Source of the DNA: Lineus longissimus
Taxonomy: Eukaryota > Nemertea > Pilidiophora > Heteronemertea > Lineidae
Direction of reading: 5' to 3'
DNA: 64,000 nt
Assembly: GCF_910592395.1 (NCBI RefSeq)
Contig: NC_088323.1
Location: 14,803,501 to 14,867,500, forward strand
Shown here: positions 47,501 to 55,300 of the stretch, one piece after another
Layout: each line of letters starts with the position of its first letter
Position numbering within the stretch: position 1 is the stretch's first letter
Notes under the pieces: generated by a model
What the model saw: the letters and a program-made list of their open reading frames with translations, nothing else
What the model was told of the DNA's origin: nothing
Databases searched by the model: none
Translations under genes and position numbers: made by a program

Positions 47501-50500
47501 CTATATTATCTGGTCATCTTTTTCCCTCTCTTCAAACAAGTACTGGTCATTTTTTCCCTCTCTTCAAACAAGTACTGGTCATTTTATCCCTCTCTTCAAA
47601 CAAGTACTGGTCATTTTTCCCACTCTTCAAACAAGTACTGGTCATTTTTTCCCTCTCTTCAAACAAGTACTGGTCATTTTTTCCCTCTCTTCAAACAAGT
47701 ACTGGTCATTTTTTCCCTCCCTTCAAACAAGCACTGGTCATTTTTTCCCTCCCTTCAAACAAGTACTGGTCATTTTTTCCCTCCCTTCAAACAAGTACTG
47801 GTCATTTTTTCCCTCCCTTCAAACAAGTACTGGTCATTTTTTCCCTCTCTTCAAACAAGTACTGGTCATTTTTTCCCTCCCTTCAAACAAGTACTGGTCA
47901 TTTTTTCCCTCTCTTCAAACAAGTACTGGTCATTTTTTCCCTCCCTTCAAACAAGTACTGGTCATTTTTTCCCTCTCTTCAAACAAGTACTGGTCATTTT
48001 TTCCCTCTCATCAAACAAGTATTGGTCATTTTTTCCCTCTCTTCAAACAAGTACTGGTCATTTTTTCCCTCTCATCAAACAAGTACTGGTCATTTTTTCC
48101 CTCTCATCAAACAAGTACTGGTCATTTTTTCCCTCTCTTCAAACAAGCACTGGTCATTTTTTCCCTCTCATCAAACAAGTACTGGTCATTTTTTCCCTCT
48201 CTTCAAACAAGTACTGGTCATTTTTTCCCTCTCTTCAAACAAATACTGGTCATTTTTTCCCTCTCATCAAACAAGTACTGGTCATTTTTTCCCTCTCATC
48301 AAACAAGTATTGGTCATTTTTTCCCTCTCATCAAACAAGTACTGGTCATTTTTTCCCTCTCTTCAAACAAGTACTGGTCATTTTATCCCCAAGATTACAC
48401 TTATGTTTGTCCTTCGACTTACTGGTTTTGAACATCAGCTCCAAGGGGAGACCAGGATATTTTCACGAATCCAAAGCTGGGCACATCGACTTGGCTGTTC
48501 ATCTGTCCAATGTTCAGCGTGAGGTCAGAAAATATTCCAATTTCTTGTTCTGAAATATAGTGGAACCACCCTTAGCGGACACCTCTCTATTAAGGACAAC
48601 CTCTCTATTAAGGACACGAAATTTATAGACGCATGCGCTTAAGAATGGCAAATTTGACCGGGTAAAACATGGGTGAAAACAAGCACTTTTCGTTTATATG
48701 CGCATGCGCCTAAATACGCATAAATACGGTATGTCTCAAATAATGTTATGCATAAAATAATGTCAATATTGACACGAGAGGTGCTGATTTCGGTCCTTAC
48801 AATGCCTGTAGAACTAGTAAGTTGCCTCCATCTTGAAAAGCGCTACCGTGGATATTAAAAAGGAAGAGACAAGACCACTAATGAATATTCATAGGTTGGG
48901 TCGAGGTTGGGTCGAGGCCTATCAATTAGACGAGTGCATGTTTTTAACTCTCAAGTACATATTTGGAGAGGTATTGAAAAAATATTTGTTGTGGCAAGTC
49001 TACAGATATAAAGAAATTATTTGATGAAAAAATTAATTTCGAATTTTGCTAATTGGTTAATAGGGGGCGTGTTTTGAGATTGTTCTGCCAGTTGGCTGAA
49101 AAGAGTGGAAATATCAATGTCTGTCTAATTTGTCGATTATCAAAAAATTTCCGTGGTCAACTACCAGTTTATTTTTCACCATTTACTTGCCCGACTGTCC
49201 GGAATATCATATCAAAATTTCAGATTCACAACCCCACGCAGTATTTGATGCGTTGCGGTCAAACATTGACAATTTAACTGCTAAGCCTAAAAGGCTTAAA
49301 AAATCAATTGCGGTCTTGTCTCGGAAAGAATTTTTCTTATTGCAATGAAGCTACTGCATCACCACTAAGCTAGCGAAAATGGTTGCTGCCCTGTTCTGTG
49401 TTTATAGATCTCAATAAAATCACCTGAAAGCACACCAAAAAGTGTCAAGTTTTATTTACAAAGATCCCATTTTGTTAATCATTGATCAAATAAACAGTTT
49501 TACCAAAGAATCTGTCACTTACATGTATTAGGCCTGAATAAGACTTGGTCCGAACTGGTGACGCAGTGGACGAAATTTAAATTAAATTTCAGAGACTGGA
49601 ATTGATCAATTGCCGTCACTGTGCGAGTTTGAAATAATGTAAGCAAGAGGCCTGCCTAATTTCTCAAAATTAAATGAATGACAAAAGTGACCAGGGTTTC
49701 CGCCAGGATTAAATTTGAGGGAGGGAGCAGAAAAAAAAAGATTTTCTAAAAAATAATTTTTTTTTCTAAATTTTTATTTTCTTTAAAAGGTAATATGATC
49801 CCTCCTGAGACGTTTTTTGGCCCTAAAACCGCTACAATGGGCTCCCAAATGCTCTTATTTTACATATCAAATCATGAAAATTACCCATTTGACAGTAAAA
49901 CAAACTTTAGTGCTCAAAATTAAGGGGGGATATCTCCCCTTGAGATATTTTAGGGGGGGGGGATGAATCCCCCCATCCCCCCTCTGGCGGAAACCCTGGT
50001 GTCAAGAAGTTATATAATCAGCCCAGTGAAATTCTGCTTCATTAATGTCTGGTAATCTCACCTGTTGTACATTTCTGTATCAAGTTGACCTTGTTTACAC
50101 CAACATCAACAATATTTTTTTCTTTGTCGGCGGGTATCAGGTAGTAGCGAAGATTTATCTGCTTCTCGGAATAGCTCGGAGAACACAATGGATCCTGAAA
50201 GTTTGAAAATAATCAGTCACCCTAAATAGCGTCCAATCATTTTTATCGCTAAAAGATAAAACTTTCAATTATGATAATTTATCGTGCTATTGAGGAAGTG
50301 TGCAAGACTTGTAAGGAAATTCCATCACTCATTGACTATAAATAGAAGGCGACTGTATGATACTTGGACAATTTCATCCCAAAACCTCATAGCCAAAGGC
50401 CATGGGAATGATTAATCCTGTTTACCGTCCGAGAGATTTAAAAAGATGATGAGGCTTTTTTTCAATTTTCATTATTCATTATCGGTTTACAGTCTGATTT

Positions 50501-52063
50501 ACTGGTCAAAACACGCGATTCAGCAAGTTCCAGTAAATGGAAATCAGGTCGGTCATCAACATGAGGCATTGAAAAAATTTCATTATTATGATGAAGAGCC
50601 TACCCTGCCAAGTTTTTATTGTGTTTTTCAATCATTTAAGGTAAAGATGAACCACTGGAAAGATTATTTAAATAAAAAAATGATGGCAACAATAAAATAA
50701 ATAGATTTTTTAAAAAATAATGAAAATATTTCATGTTCGTTCAGAACCCATGCGGGAGGTGGACGGTAAACAGGATTAATAATTCCCATGGCCTAATAGT
50801 TAACACTGCTAGCTGCCACGCAATAGGGCCTTGGTTCAATCCCGGGGAGAACATAGGATTGTATTTCTGGATGAACCAGTGATGCGCGGCTTTCAAGGAA
50901 CTAAATCTCCTGGCTCTTTACAAAACATACAAGGTACGAAATACTTGAGGGCCAGTCAGATGAGACTCAAAGCCTTGGTACCTTGTTCCTGAGTGTCTAT
51001 AGCTGCGCTTACACCACGAAATATTGGTGGACCAATTGCACGTACACCACCACATTGCCGCGACAAATTGGTTTGGCAATCCATTGCCGATACAAATTGC
51101 CGAGCGAATTTGTCCCACCAAGCTTGATGGTCCAAATTCGCCGGGCTTGTTGAAAGCTCGGCTTTGTCGTGGTGTAAGCGCAAATGGATCGGCAATTAGC
51201 TAGTTAGATGGTTCGGCTCCAGACGGCGTTTTCGAAATGGCGCTTTCTGCTTTATTGTTTGCGCGCCATCTGTAGCCGGATTTTATAACTAGCTGCAGCG
51301 CTGGTGTAAGCGCTTGGTGGATTTTCGATGGTGCGGCATTGGTTCCCGAACCAAGATTGGTGGTCCATTTTCAGGTGGTGTACGTGGGGCTTATGCCAGG
51401 GCAAGTAAAAGATCCCAAAGAGGTGGACAGTAGCCTCTAGTGGACTCCATATCTCTGGCAAAATTCCAATAGGGTTACAACGCCAGTATTGATGATGATA
51501 ATATGATTAAATGCGATATGAGCCGAATCAAAAACCTTGGAGCTAACCTATTCCTATCACACTGCCCATATCATGATTGAACTGTCCTCCAAATTTCAGA
51601 CAGCATTGATAGCATTAGCAAGGCTTATTGAAAGAAGTTGTTAAAATTTACAATCCCCAATCGGAAATGACGTAGTTTTAACGCATTCAACTATAAATTC
51701 ACTGAATAGTGGCACTTCTTTCGTCAATTGATGACCTGTTCTTGGGCCTTGATCGGGGATTATAAACTCGTTCTGAAGAAGTACTTTAAACTGTGAAACT
51801 GAAAGAAGGTAATCTATGCATGCATAAATATTCACACCACTTCTTTTGGGACATCCTGTATCAGGTAAAAGCTGACCGAAGTTGCTAAAGAAAGGCTTCT
51901 CCAGGAATAAATAACCAATGACTGTACTAAAAATCTGCACTACCAGAATGACAATGCATTCATCAGTTGCTAGAGCAAGTCTATTGTCCTCGGACCAAGA
52001 CAGATTCGATAAACCGCACGTATTTTGAGAAAATGAAAAACCCGAAATTGGTTTCTCCGCCAT
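19671..52063 (-). CDS. GTF3C4: General transcription factor 3C subunit 4 (TFIIIC90), 20 exons
   Basis: TFIIIC subunit for RNA polymerase III promoters (tRNA genes); the human protein has WD repeats and acetyltransferase activity. Exons 1-20 (minus): 51944-52063; about 51660-51790; 50062-50194; 48423-48549; 45592-45670; 44093-44222; 43068-43194; 41295-41380; 39182-39333; 37937-38057; 34492-34669; 33614-33659; 33400-33460; 31713-31860; 31503-31563; 24610-24721; 23880-23996; 23286-23339; 20090-20179; 19671-19738 (TGA 19671-19673). All junctions except exon 2/3 are GT-AG and in phase. Collinear matches to human include LSNLSWSEDNRLALAT, KISWSPLGADVQNQ, CILATLSLDHRL, GFNDGRVKAMM, LRCHGATLSRNGHLLGVL and DLIEDLRRQVF. 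The C-terminal zinc-binding part spans exons 17-20: NCPICDE, CRSGHQFPRCC, LPCEDLRYRKCYYC, SNCTLCDG. About 705-710 residues against 822 in human; the human acidic insert is absent. Exon 2's donor is unresolved. Confidence 0.9.
19796..20075. mobile_element. Two CAGTAGAACCTC-family MITE pieces between GTF3C4 exons 19 and 20
   Basis: Two right-hand halves (19800-19937 and 19975-20073) end in GGGTTCTACTGTACATGTAC or its variant, separated by a copy of the exon 19 donor end. The second stops 16 bp from exon 19. Confidence 0.8.
19940..19976 (-). pseudogene. Partial copy of GTF3C4 exon 19 donor end
   Basis: The stretch CATCCTACCTTTGACGATGG with following GCAGCGCATAG repeats the 3' end and donor of exon 19 (20084-20112) about 140 bp further downstream in the gene. 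It is cut into by CAGTAGAACC-family repeat sequence on both sides. Confidence 0.7.
20343..20690. repeat. Inverted repeat pair around a GC-poor core
   Basis: CAATTGCAAGTATCAATTCG at about 20350 is inverted at about 20670, each joined to a C-run or G-run (TACCCCCCTCCTCAAGGG type). Non-coding foldback, type unknown. Confidence 0.7.
20684..21760 (+). mobile_element. Decayed DNA transposon with MADF-domain fragment
   Basis: Inverted ends TAAGGCTGCGTATCCATAGG / CCTATGGATACGCGGCCTTA. The frame at about 20902-20990 encodes EVKLIQEVYQRELLWDP and DDYHNKHE, a MADF (Adf-1 Myb-like) motif; such proteins accompany PIF/Harbinger transposases. The frame decays after it. The dispersed repeat 21189-21558 is inserted within. 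Confidence 0.6.
21189..21558. repeat. Dispersed repeat, copy 2
   Basis: Partner of 15864-16232 with a few indels; nested in the MADF-bearing transposon. Confidence 0.92.
21860..22798 (-). mobile_element. Non-LTR retrotransposon fragment (reverse transcriptase C-terminus), split by a MITE
   Basis: 22554-22798 reads SRLDHLNSLLVGLPAWSIDR, LQRVQNAAARVISRT and FDHITPVLDELHLL; 21860-22136 continues LLLCHKCIRGTAPVYLQELL, RAFQCAAPTLWNQLP and FARHLKTFLF. Both are typical of the end of LINE ORF2 proteins. No full RT domain or endonuclease. It lies in GTF3C4 intron 18. Confidence 0.9.
22137..22553. mobile_element. MITE inserted in the LINE fragment
   Basis: Inverted ends GTAACCCAGGAAAATTT / AAATTTTCCTGGGTTAC with internal TTTGCGG motifs (GACCGCAAATCCCGCAAAAT). 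It interrupts the LINE frame between FKIL and VLLLCHK. Confidence 0.88.
23139..23176. repeat. Poly(A) tract
   Basis: Run of over 30 A, perhaps the tail of a retroposed copy to its left; the body (22800-23138) is not recognised. Confidence 0.8.
23454..23738. mobile_element. MITE with CAGGGTTTCCGCCAG termini, copy 1
   Basis: Inverted ends CAGGGTTTCCGCCAG / CCTGGCGGAAACCCT, C-rich and G-rich subterminal blocks and A/T runs. Second copy, inverted, at 49692-49998. It lies in GTF3C4 intron 17. Confidence 0.9.
24177..24343. mobile_element. Short foldback MITE, GGGCCGAATTTAC ends
   Basis: GGGCCGAATTTACAAAGGGT is inverted at the other end (ACCCTTCGTAAATTCGGCCC). About 167 bp, in GTF3C4 intron 16, flanked by CCAT. 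Confidence 0.85.
24722..26639. repeat. ~105-bp satellite that includes GTF3C4 exon 16 acceptor
   Basis: About 18 units containing CTCAGATCCTCCTGCCA, which on the gene strand is TGGCAG followed by the first 11 bases of exon 16 (GAGGATCTGA). The true exon lies at 24610-24721, at the edge of the array. A remnant unit follows at 27220-27250 after an insertion. Confidence 0.96.
26640..27219. mobile_element. hAT-like element inserted in the exon 16 acceptor satellite
   Basis: Ends CAGGGTTGGC / GCCAACCCTG; CTTTGG is repeated on both sides. About 580 bp. Internal sequence contains repeated TAGCCA and AAGTGGC motifs; no transposase frame recognised. Confidence 0.75.
27264..27390. repeat. Small palindromic element
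   Basis: GGGTGATATGAATAAAGACA and AGCAAATGCTTTTA are inverted at 27352-27390 around a ~50-bp core. Confidence 0.8.
27507..27761 (+). mobile_element. LINE ORF2 C-terminal fragment
   Basis: Reads MLYKIKTGAVDI, LTPSRRHHKQHH, VKHSFYPRTIKEWNALQF and ends soon after FKTKLL: the usual last segment of non-LTR reverse transcriptase proteins. Short 3' tail with GAAGAAGAAG. GTF3C4 intron 15. Confidence 0.85.
28442..29571. mobile_element. Retroposon-like element with (ACG)n tract, copy 1
   Basis: Inner paragraphs with TTGACCTCTGTGACCTTGA and GCCCCCTGGTGGCCAA repeat about four times with decay; (ACG)n at 29475-29515; ends CTCACCTC / GAGGTGAGC are inverted. It sits exactly inside a TTAA MITE copy. Related copy at 43213-43612. 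Confidence 0.8.
30113..30437. mobile_element. TTAA-flanked MITE family 2
   Basis: Ends AGGGTAACTCGTGTC and AGTATCACT next to TTAA/TTGA. Other copies: 28198-29659 (split), 30880-31202, 32119-32445 (inverted, TTAA on both sides), 62707-63056. The core carries GATGACGTCA. Confidence 0.85.
32119..32445. mobile_element. TTAA-flanked MITE family 2, inverted copy
   Basis: Starts AGTGATACTATGATG after TTAA (32115-32118) and ends GAGTTACCCT before TTAA (32446-32449). GTF3C4 intron 13. Confidence 0.88.
32801..33386. mobile_element. MITE with CGTATTTTGCTGCGTATAA termini, copy 2
   Basis: Nearly identical to 2962-3556, TA on both sides. Its edge is 13 bp from the donor of GTF3C4 exon 13 (33400). Confidence 0.9.
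33691..33911. mobile_element. Near-perfect hairpin element, ~100-bp arms
   Basis: Arms TGACTCGCTCTACCAAAACT... and its inverse are almost identical around a ~24-bp loop; flanks ATATG/CATAT. Diverged relatives with GTGGGTCACA ends at 44256-44445, 46821-47010 and inside the 29.5-31.4 kb blocks. Confidence 0.88.
34095..34491. repeat. 79-bp satellite containing the GTF3C4 exon 11 3' end and donor
   Basis: Five units (CCTACCTTTGTAGGACACCA at 34092, 34171, 34250, 34329, 34408) repeat the last ~60 bases of exon 11 plus its donor. The sixth, at 34487, is the true exon edge (34492). Confidence 0.96.
34774..37372. repeat. ~101-bp minisatellite (copy B), interrupted
   Basis: About 20 units of GATCAGTAAGCTAGACTCGG, CTGATGAACATGTGGACAAT and AGAAACTCACTCTCTTCTGT: reverse complement of the 109-868 array. 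Interrupted at 35476-36070. GTF3C4 intron 10. Confidence 0.97.
35476..36070. mobile_element. Element inserted in the 101-bp array, TTA duplication
   Basis: Ends TAGGCCTTTTTACACGGTGC / CACCGTGTAAAAACGCC inverted, TTA repeated on both sides (35473-35475, 36071-36073). GC-rich core rich in GGTTC and ACCGG motifs. TTA duplication fits PIF/Harbinger or related elements. Confidence 0.85.
38424..38606. mobile_element. CAGTAGAACCTC-family MITE
   Basis: CAGTCGCACCTCCCTTACCG to AGAGGTTCAACTGT; GTF3C4 intron 9. Confidence 0.82.
38647..38973. mobile_element. TTAA-targeting MITE, copy 2
   Basis: Same family as 18503-18837 at high identity, with intact TTAA on both sides (38643-38646 and 38974-38977). 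It lies in GTF3C4 intron 9. Confidence 0.93.
39456..41030. repeat. 60-bp minisatellite, open on both strands
   Basis: About 26 units of AGCAGAACCACAGACCAACA, TCCCTGAAGCAAACTTGGTC, ACTAATTCACCAGAAAAGTT. Units of 59 bp and TAG variants break the frame at 39700-40270. The right part gives a 310-codon plus-strand frame (AEPQTNIPEANLVTNSPE). It lies inside GTF3C4 intron 8; no independent gene is supported. Confidence 0.95.
42545..43045. repeat. 43-bp minisatellite next to GTF3C4 exon 7
   Basis: About 11 units of CGGCACAGAAACCGGCTGCT plus CGGGTATATGTGCCTCTTGTCAC. Unit length is not a multiple of three, so all three plus frames stay open. It ends about 23 bp from the exon 7 donor at 43068. Confidence 0.96.
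43213..43612. mobile_element. Retroposon-like element with ACG-rich end, copy 2
   Basis: Shares GGGCCATTGTGCTCAC, CCCTGGTGGCCAAG and CAGTTAAGAAACGTG with 28442-29571 and ends CACGGTGAGCCAAAAAT. Confidence 0.8.
44938..45116. mobile_element. CAGTAGAACCTC-family MITE
   Basis: Complete palindromic copy, CAGTAGAACCTCCCTTAGCA to AAAGGTTCTACTGTA; GTF3C4 intron 5. Confidence 0.88.
45890..46131 (-). mobile_element. tRNA-derived SINE, copy 1
   Basis: On the minus strand the head GGGGCAGCGGTAGCGCAGTG holds box A and GGGTTCGACTCCC is box B; the body continues to AGCGCTATATAAATG and an AT-rich tail. Extra body and dispersed copies show it is a SINE, not a tRNA gene. Confidence 0.9.
46400..46740. repeat. 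ATGTCCCCAAATTA-type repeat with A/T run
   Basis: ATGTCCCCAAATTAGGC occurs at both ends in various orientations around a poly-A/T core, arranged like the CAGGGTTTCC family but with a different sequence. Confidence 0.5.
47510..48392. repeat. 32-bp minisatellite next to GTF3C4 exon 4
   Basis: About 27 units of TTCAAACAAGTACTGGTCAT plus TTTTTCCCTCTC. All three plus frames stay open, giving spurious long ORFs. The array ends 30 bp from the exon 4 donor. Confidence 0.97.
49692..49998. mobile_element. MITE with CAGGGTTTCCGCCAG termini, copy 2
   Basis: Inverted copy of 23454-23738, with the same CCCCCC/GGGGGG subterminal blocks. GTF3C4 intron 3. Confidence 0.9.
50398..50793. mobile_element. MITE with GGCCATGGGAAT termini
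   Basis: GGCCATGGGAATGATTAATC / GATTAATAATTCCCATGGCC inverted ends continue into GTTTACCGTCC; AT-rich core. It abuts a SINE-like head. GTF3C4 intron 2. Confidence 0.85.
50796..51480 (+). mobile_element. SINE-like repeat with inserted foldback
   Basis: tRNA-like head TAACACTGCTAGCTGCC with box B GGTTCAATCCC at about 50834, tail GATGATGATAAT near 51495. Around 51003-51185 the ends GCGCTTACACCACGA / TCGTGGTGTAAGCGC mark an inserted foldback. Confidence 0.6.
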
Positions 52064-52349
52064 GTTTTTCTAAATTCTGGATCTGGATTTTGAGAAACCG
52101 GATTTTCGATAATCAGGTTCTGGGCTTAAACATCTAACATAGGTAGTTTTCTATAGTCTAGTGTTATCAGAATTACTTATCTTTTTATCACTAACAGGTG
52201 TATCTGCAAAATATTATCTCAAACGGAGTTTCTAATAAAAGCGACATATCGGTTTTTCGCCCAAATTTGACTGTTTCTTCCACAATTTAGGAAAATTCAA
52301 GATGGCAGCCTCCATGAAATGAAAAATTCCTGAAGATTTTCTGTCCAAA
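52064..52349. promoter_or_regulatory. Likely bidirectional promoter of GTF3C4 and BBS12
   Basis: The two start codons (minus at 52063, plus at 52350) are 286 bp apart with no repeat between them, in a window where other spacers are kilobases of repeats. A YY1-like AAGATGGCAG lies at 52299-52308. No TATA box is evident. The bidirectional role is inferred from spacing. Confidence 0.6.
52302..52322 (+). promoter_or_regulatory. Six-codon upstream ORF in BBS12 5'UTR
   Basis: ATG at 52302 in a good context (AAGATGG) opens MAASMK and stops at TGA 52320-52322, 27 bp before the main ATG. If transcription starts upstream of it, it could lower BBS12 translation. It overlaps the YY1-like site, so it may instead mark the start of transcription. 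Confidence 0.4.
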
Positions 52350-55300
52350 ATGTCTCGAATTCTCCGAAATGACAACAGCAATCAAGTCATTACTGTCATT
52401 GGTAAGTAGCTAAGCATGATGTCCATTTATACACACAACATATCTGCCATCGCGCAACTTAGAAGCAAGAAATCGCGAGTTAAACGAAACCAAAGAGAAA
52501 TTTTGTATACTTCGTGTACATTCCCTGTACATTTTATTCCGAACTGTAAAAGTTTGGTTTTGGAAGATTTTTACTGGTTTGTCAGGTATATCCGGCAGTA
52601 AGTTTTCCCATTTGATGAATGATATTCCTAGTTAAAGGCAATAAGTACAGTGCCAAGATGTAGGTAAAACTGGATTAAGATTAAGAAATAAGAAAAAATA
52701 CGAATATCACGATGAAATTGACACAGCAAATTGCAGATCAGTTTTGTACGACACTGTGATTGGTAACCAACTAAACTGGATGAAATATCCTTTTATCTTC
52801 TTTCAGGCAATATAGCTGAGTCTCTGCTGAACAATCCAGATATGTAAGTTTTGACAATTTTGCTAAATCAGTTCTGGATGAGTCTTTATTCGAAAACATT
52901 TCTTTATTCGTACACTCTGAGAGTCCAAATTAGGACTCAGAGTCCGAATTAAGGCTCCCTAAAGGGTGTCCGAATTCGGAATCCTTTATTAAAACACAAA
53001 TCAGGTAGTGACAACATTAGATCGGGAGGTACCTCAAGTTATTGATAGATGGCAGTGGATATCAATTTCAAAATGGCGGCGTAGCGTAACAATCCTGGGT
53101 GGTGTGATTTTGAGATATGAATTTTTTTGATATATTGCAGCACATTTTGCCGTAGATTTCTTTCAGCATGAGAAGAAAATAAAGGAGTCAATTCAGAGTC
53201 AGAAAAGGAAAAGGCCAGGAAAAGCCAGACACAATTGTTTTGAACTCGTATTAACAATTCGTTTTATTAGATATCGTCTATCATAATAATATAATAATAA
53301 TGAGTCTTTTATATAGCGCAATTCCGTGACACTATAGTTCTCGCTCAAAGCGCTTATTACACCGGTCTCCACAGAAATCAATCAGGGGTTTCAATGAGCA
53401 ACCAAATGGCGCTCACTTGAACTCGACCAGTAGGGGAACCAAGGAGTGACTCGGCCGGGAGTCGAACCCACGACCTCCTGATCATGAGGCCGACTCTCTT
53501 CCACTGCGCTACCGCTGCCCCTATGACCTCTTACTCTTACTCTTACTCTTTCTCCCCAAAACCTTAAAATGATCACTGTAAACCTCGTACCCCCTTGATA
53601 CTTTTTTGATATTTTTGATTTTGATTAATATTGTGATGTCCTAATTTTTCCAAAAAATATTACCACTTGTTAATGTTAGTAACATACTACTATTACTAAA
53701 TACGGAAATTCACGGTCATTTGATTTTATTTCACGGTTTTGAGAATGATAAATTGCAACTTTAGCATACATTTATTTTAGCGTCATGACAACCCTATGAC
53801 AGCAATTTCAATTCAATTGACTTTCCTTTTTGTGGTCGTTTATTTTTTTGCAATTTTCTGAATTGGGGAGAGTGTTTGCAGTCAGTTTCTTTCTAACGAA
53901 GATCGTCTGGGGCACTGCAATTGTCTGCATATTTTCAAAAGATTGTTGATTTCTGCATCACTGGATAAAATGTTACATCTTATTTAATTTCAGTTTTGTT
54001 TTTATTTTCAGTGTGAAGTGTATTAGAGATGAGGAAGGTCACTGTTTTTCCAACTGTGTTGATCAGATTTTGCAGAATCTGGATATTCAGGTTAGTCAAG
54101 AAGATTAAGATTCAATCAGAGACAGTTCCAGTCATAAGATGGAATAGCATTCCGCGAAGTTACTATTTATAGCTCACAAGGTCATTTGCATAAGATGTTG
54201 ATGACGTTTTAGTCACGTGACAGTCGGACATCGACACTTATTTCTACGCATTTGAGCTTATTTCAAAGTCAATTATCTTTGACCCTGCATTGTTTTTAGC
54301 ATGAATGATACCATAGAGTCAGAGAGAGAAATATTCAGAAGAATTATGTAGTATTTCCAACACTCGGACATGTGCCAGATTGAATCTAACTGCCCCAGTT
54401 AGAAAGCCTGAATCCATTACGAAACCGCATGTTTGTCCGACATTGCCTGTAATTCAGCGATGGGGAAATAGAGGGCAGAAGCTGCAGTGACCTCATCATC
54501 GCGGAATGCTATTATGAATAATCTTGATATGCTGTCAAGTCAAGGCATGCTTACATCATTACGTCATTTTGATTTGTGGTAACATACTTGATACGCTGAC
54601 TGAATCGCAAAGCAAGTCAACCATCAACGTAGCGAAGTGGTTTTATCTGCTTGTTTCACTGTCACTTCGATATCAAGAGCAAAGACCAAGATCTTTATTC
54701 ATTCTTGGTAAGATTCACCTGTGATTTTTTTTTGCAGCATCCTGTTGGTTCACTGCTGCAGGCGACAGCTCGGGCCCACCATGCCACGTATAGTTCATGC
54801 AGCAAAACGTTACTCTCCATGATATATTATTGGAATCGTTCAGCCGAGACCCTTTTGGATCAGGTAGGATTTGATTAACCTTACACCCCCACGGTTCTTT
54901 ATGGACTTTTCTAATGCATTAACTGGAAGAGTCAATGCAGAGAAATGAGGGGAGAGGGTGAAAGGATTCAACCTTTATGCTGCGAAAACGTGAATTTTGT
55001 ATTTTAATCTTACACCCCTACTTTTCTCTATGGACTTGCCCAATACTCTAAAAAGGCAATCGGAGTGAAAAGGCTTTATAAAACATGTCTCCTTGTGTTT
55101 AGTGTGTATCTAGATAGTTTCAAGTTGGTACCAATGATGTTCTTCACTCTTTCACTATCGAACACATATGTGGCCAACCACATATGCATATCTGGCCAAA
55201 CATGTATGCATATGTAGCCCAGCCTAACTTATATGCATATGTGGCTAAACATGTATGCATACATGGCCAAACACATGCGCATATGTAGCAGAACTTGTAT

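Noticed and set aside
47439-48553. Three long overlapping plus-strand ORFs (up to 355 codons)
   Set aside because: They arise from a 32-bp satellite lacking stops in any plus frame; the protein is only the satellite read in rotation, and the flanks are GTF3C4 intron and exon 4.
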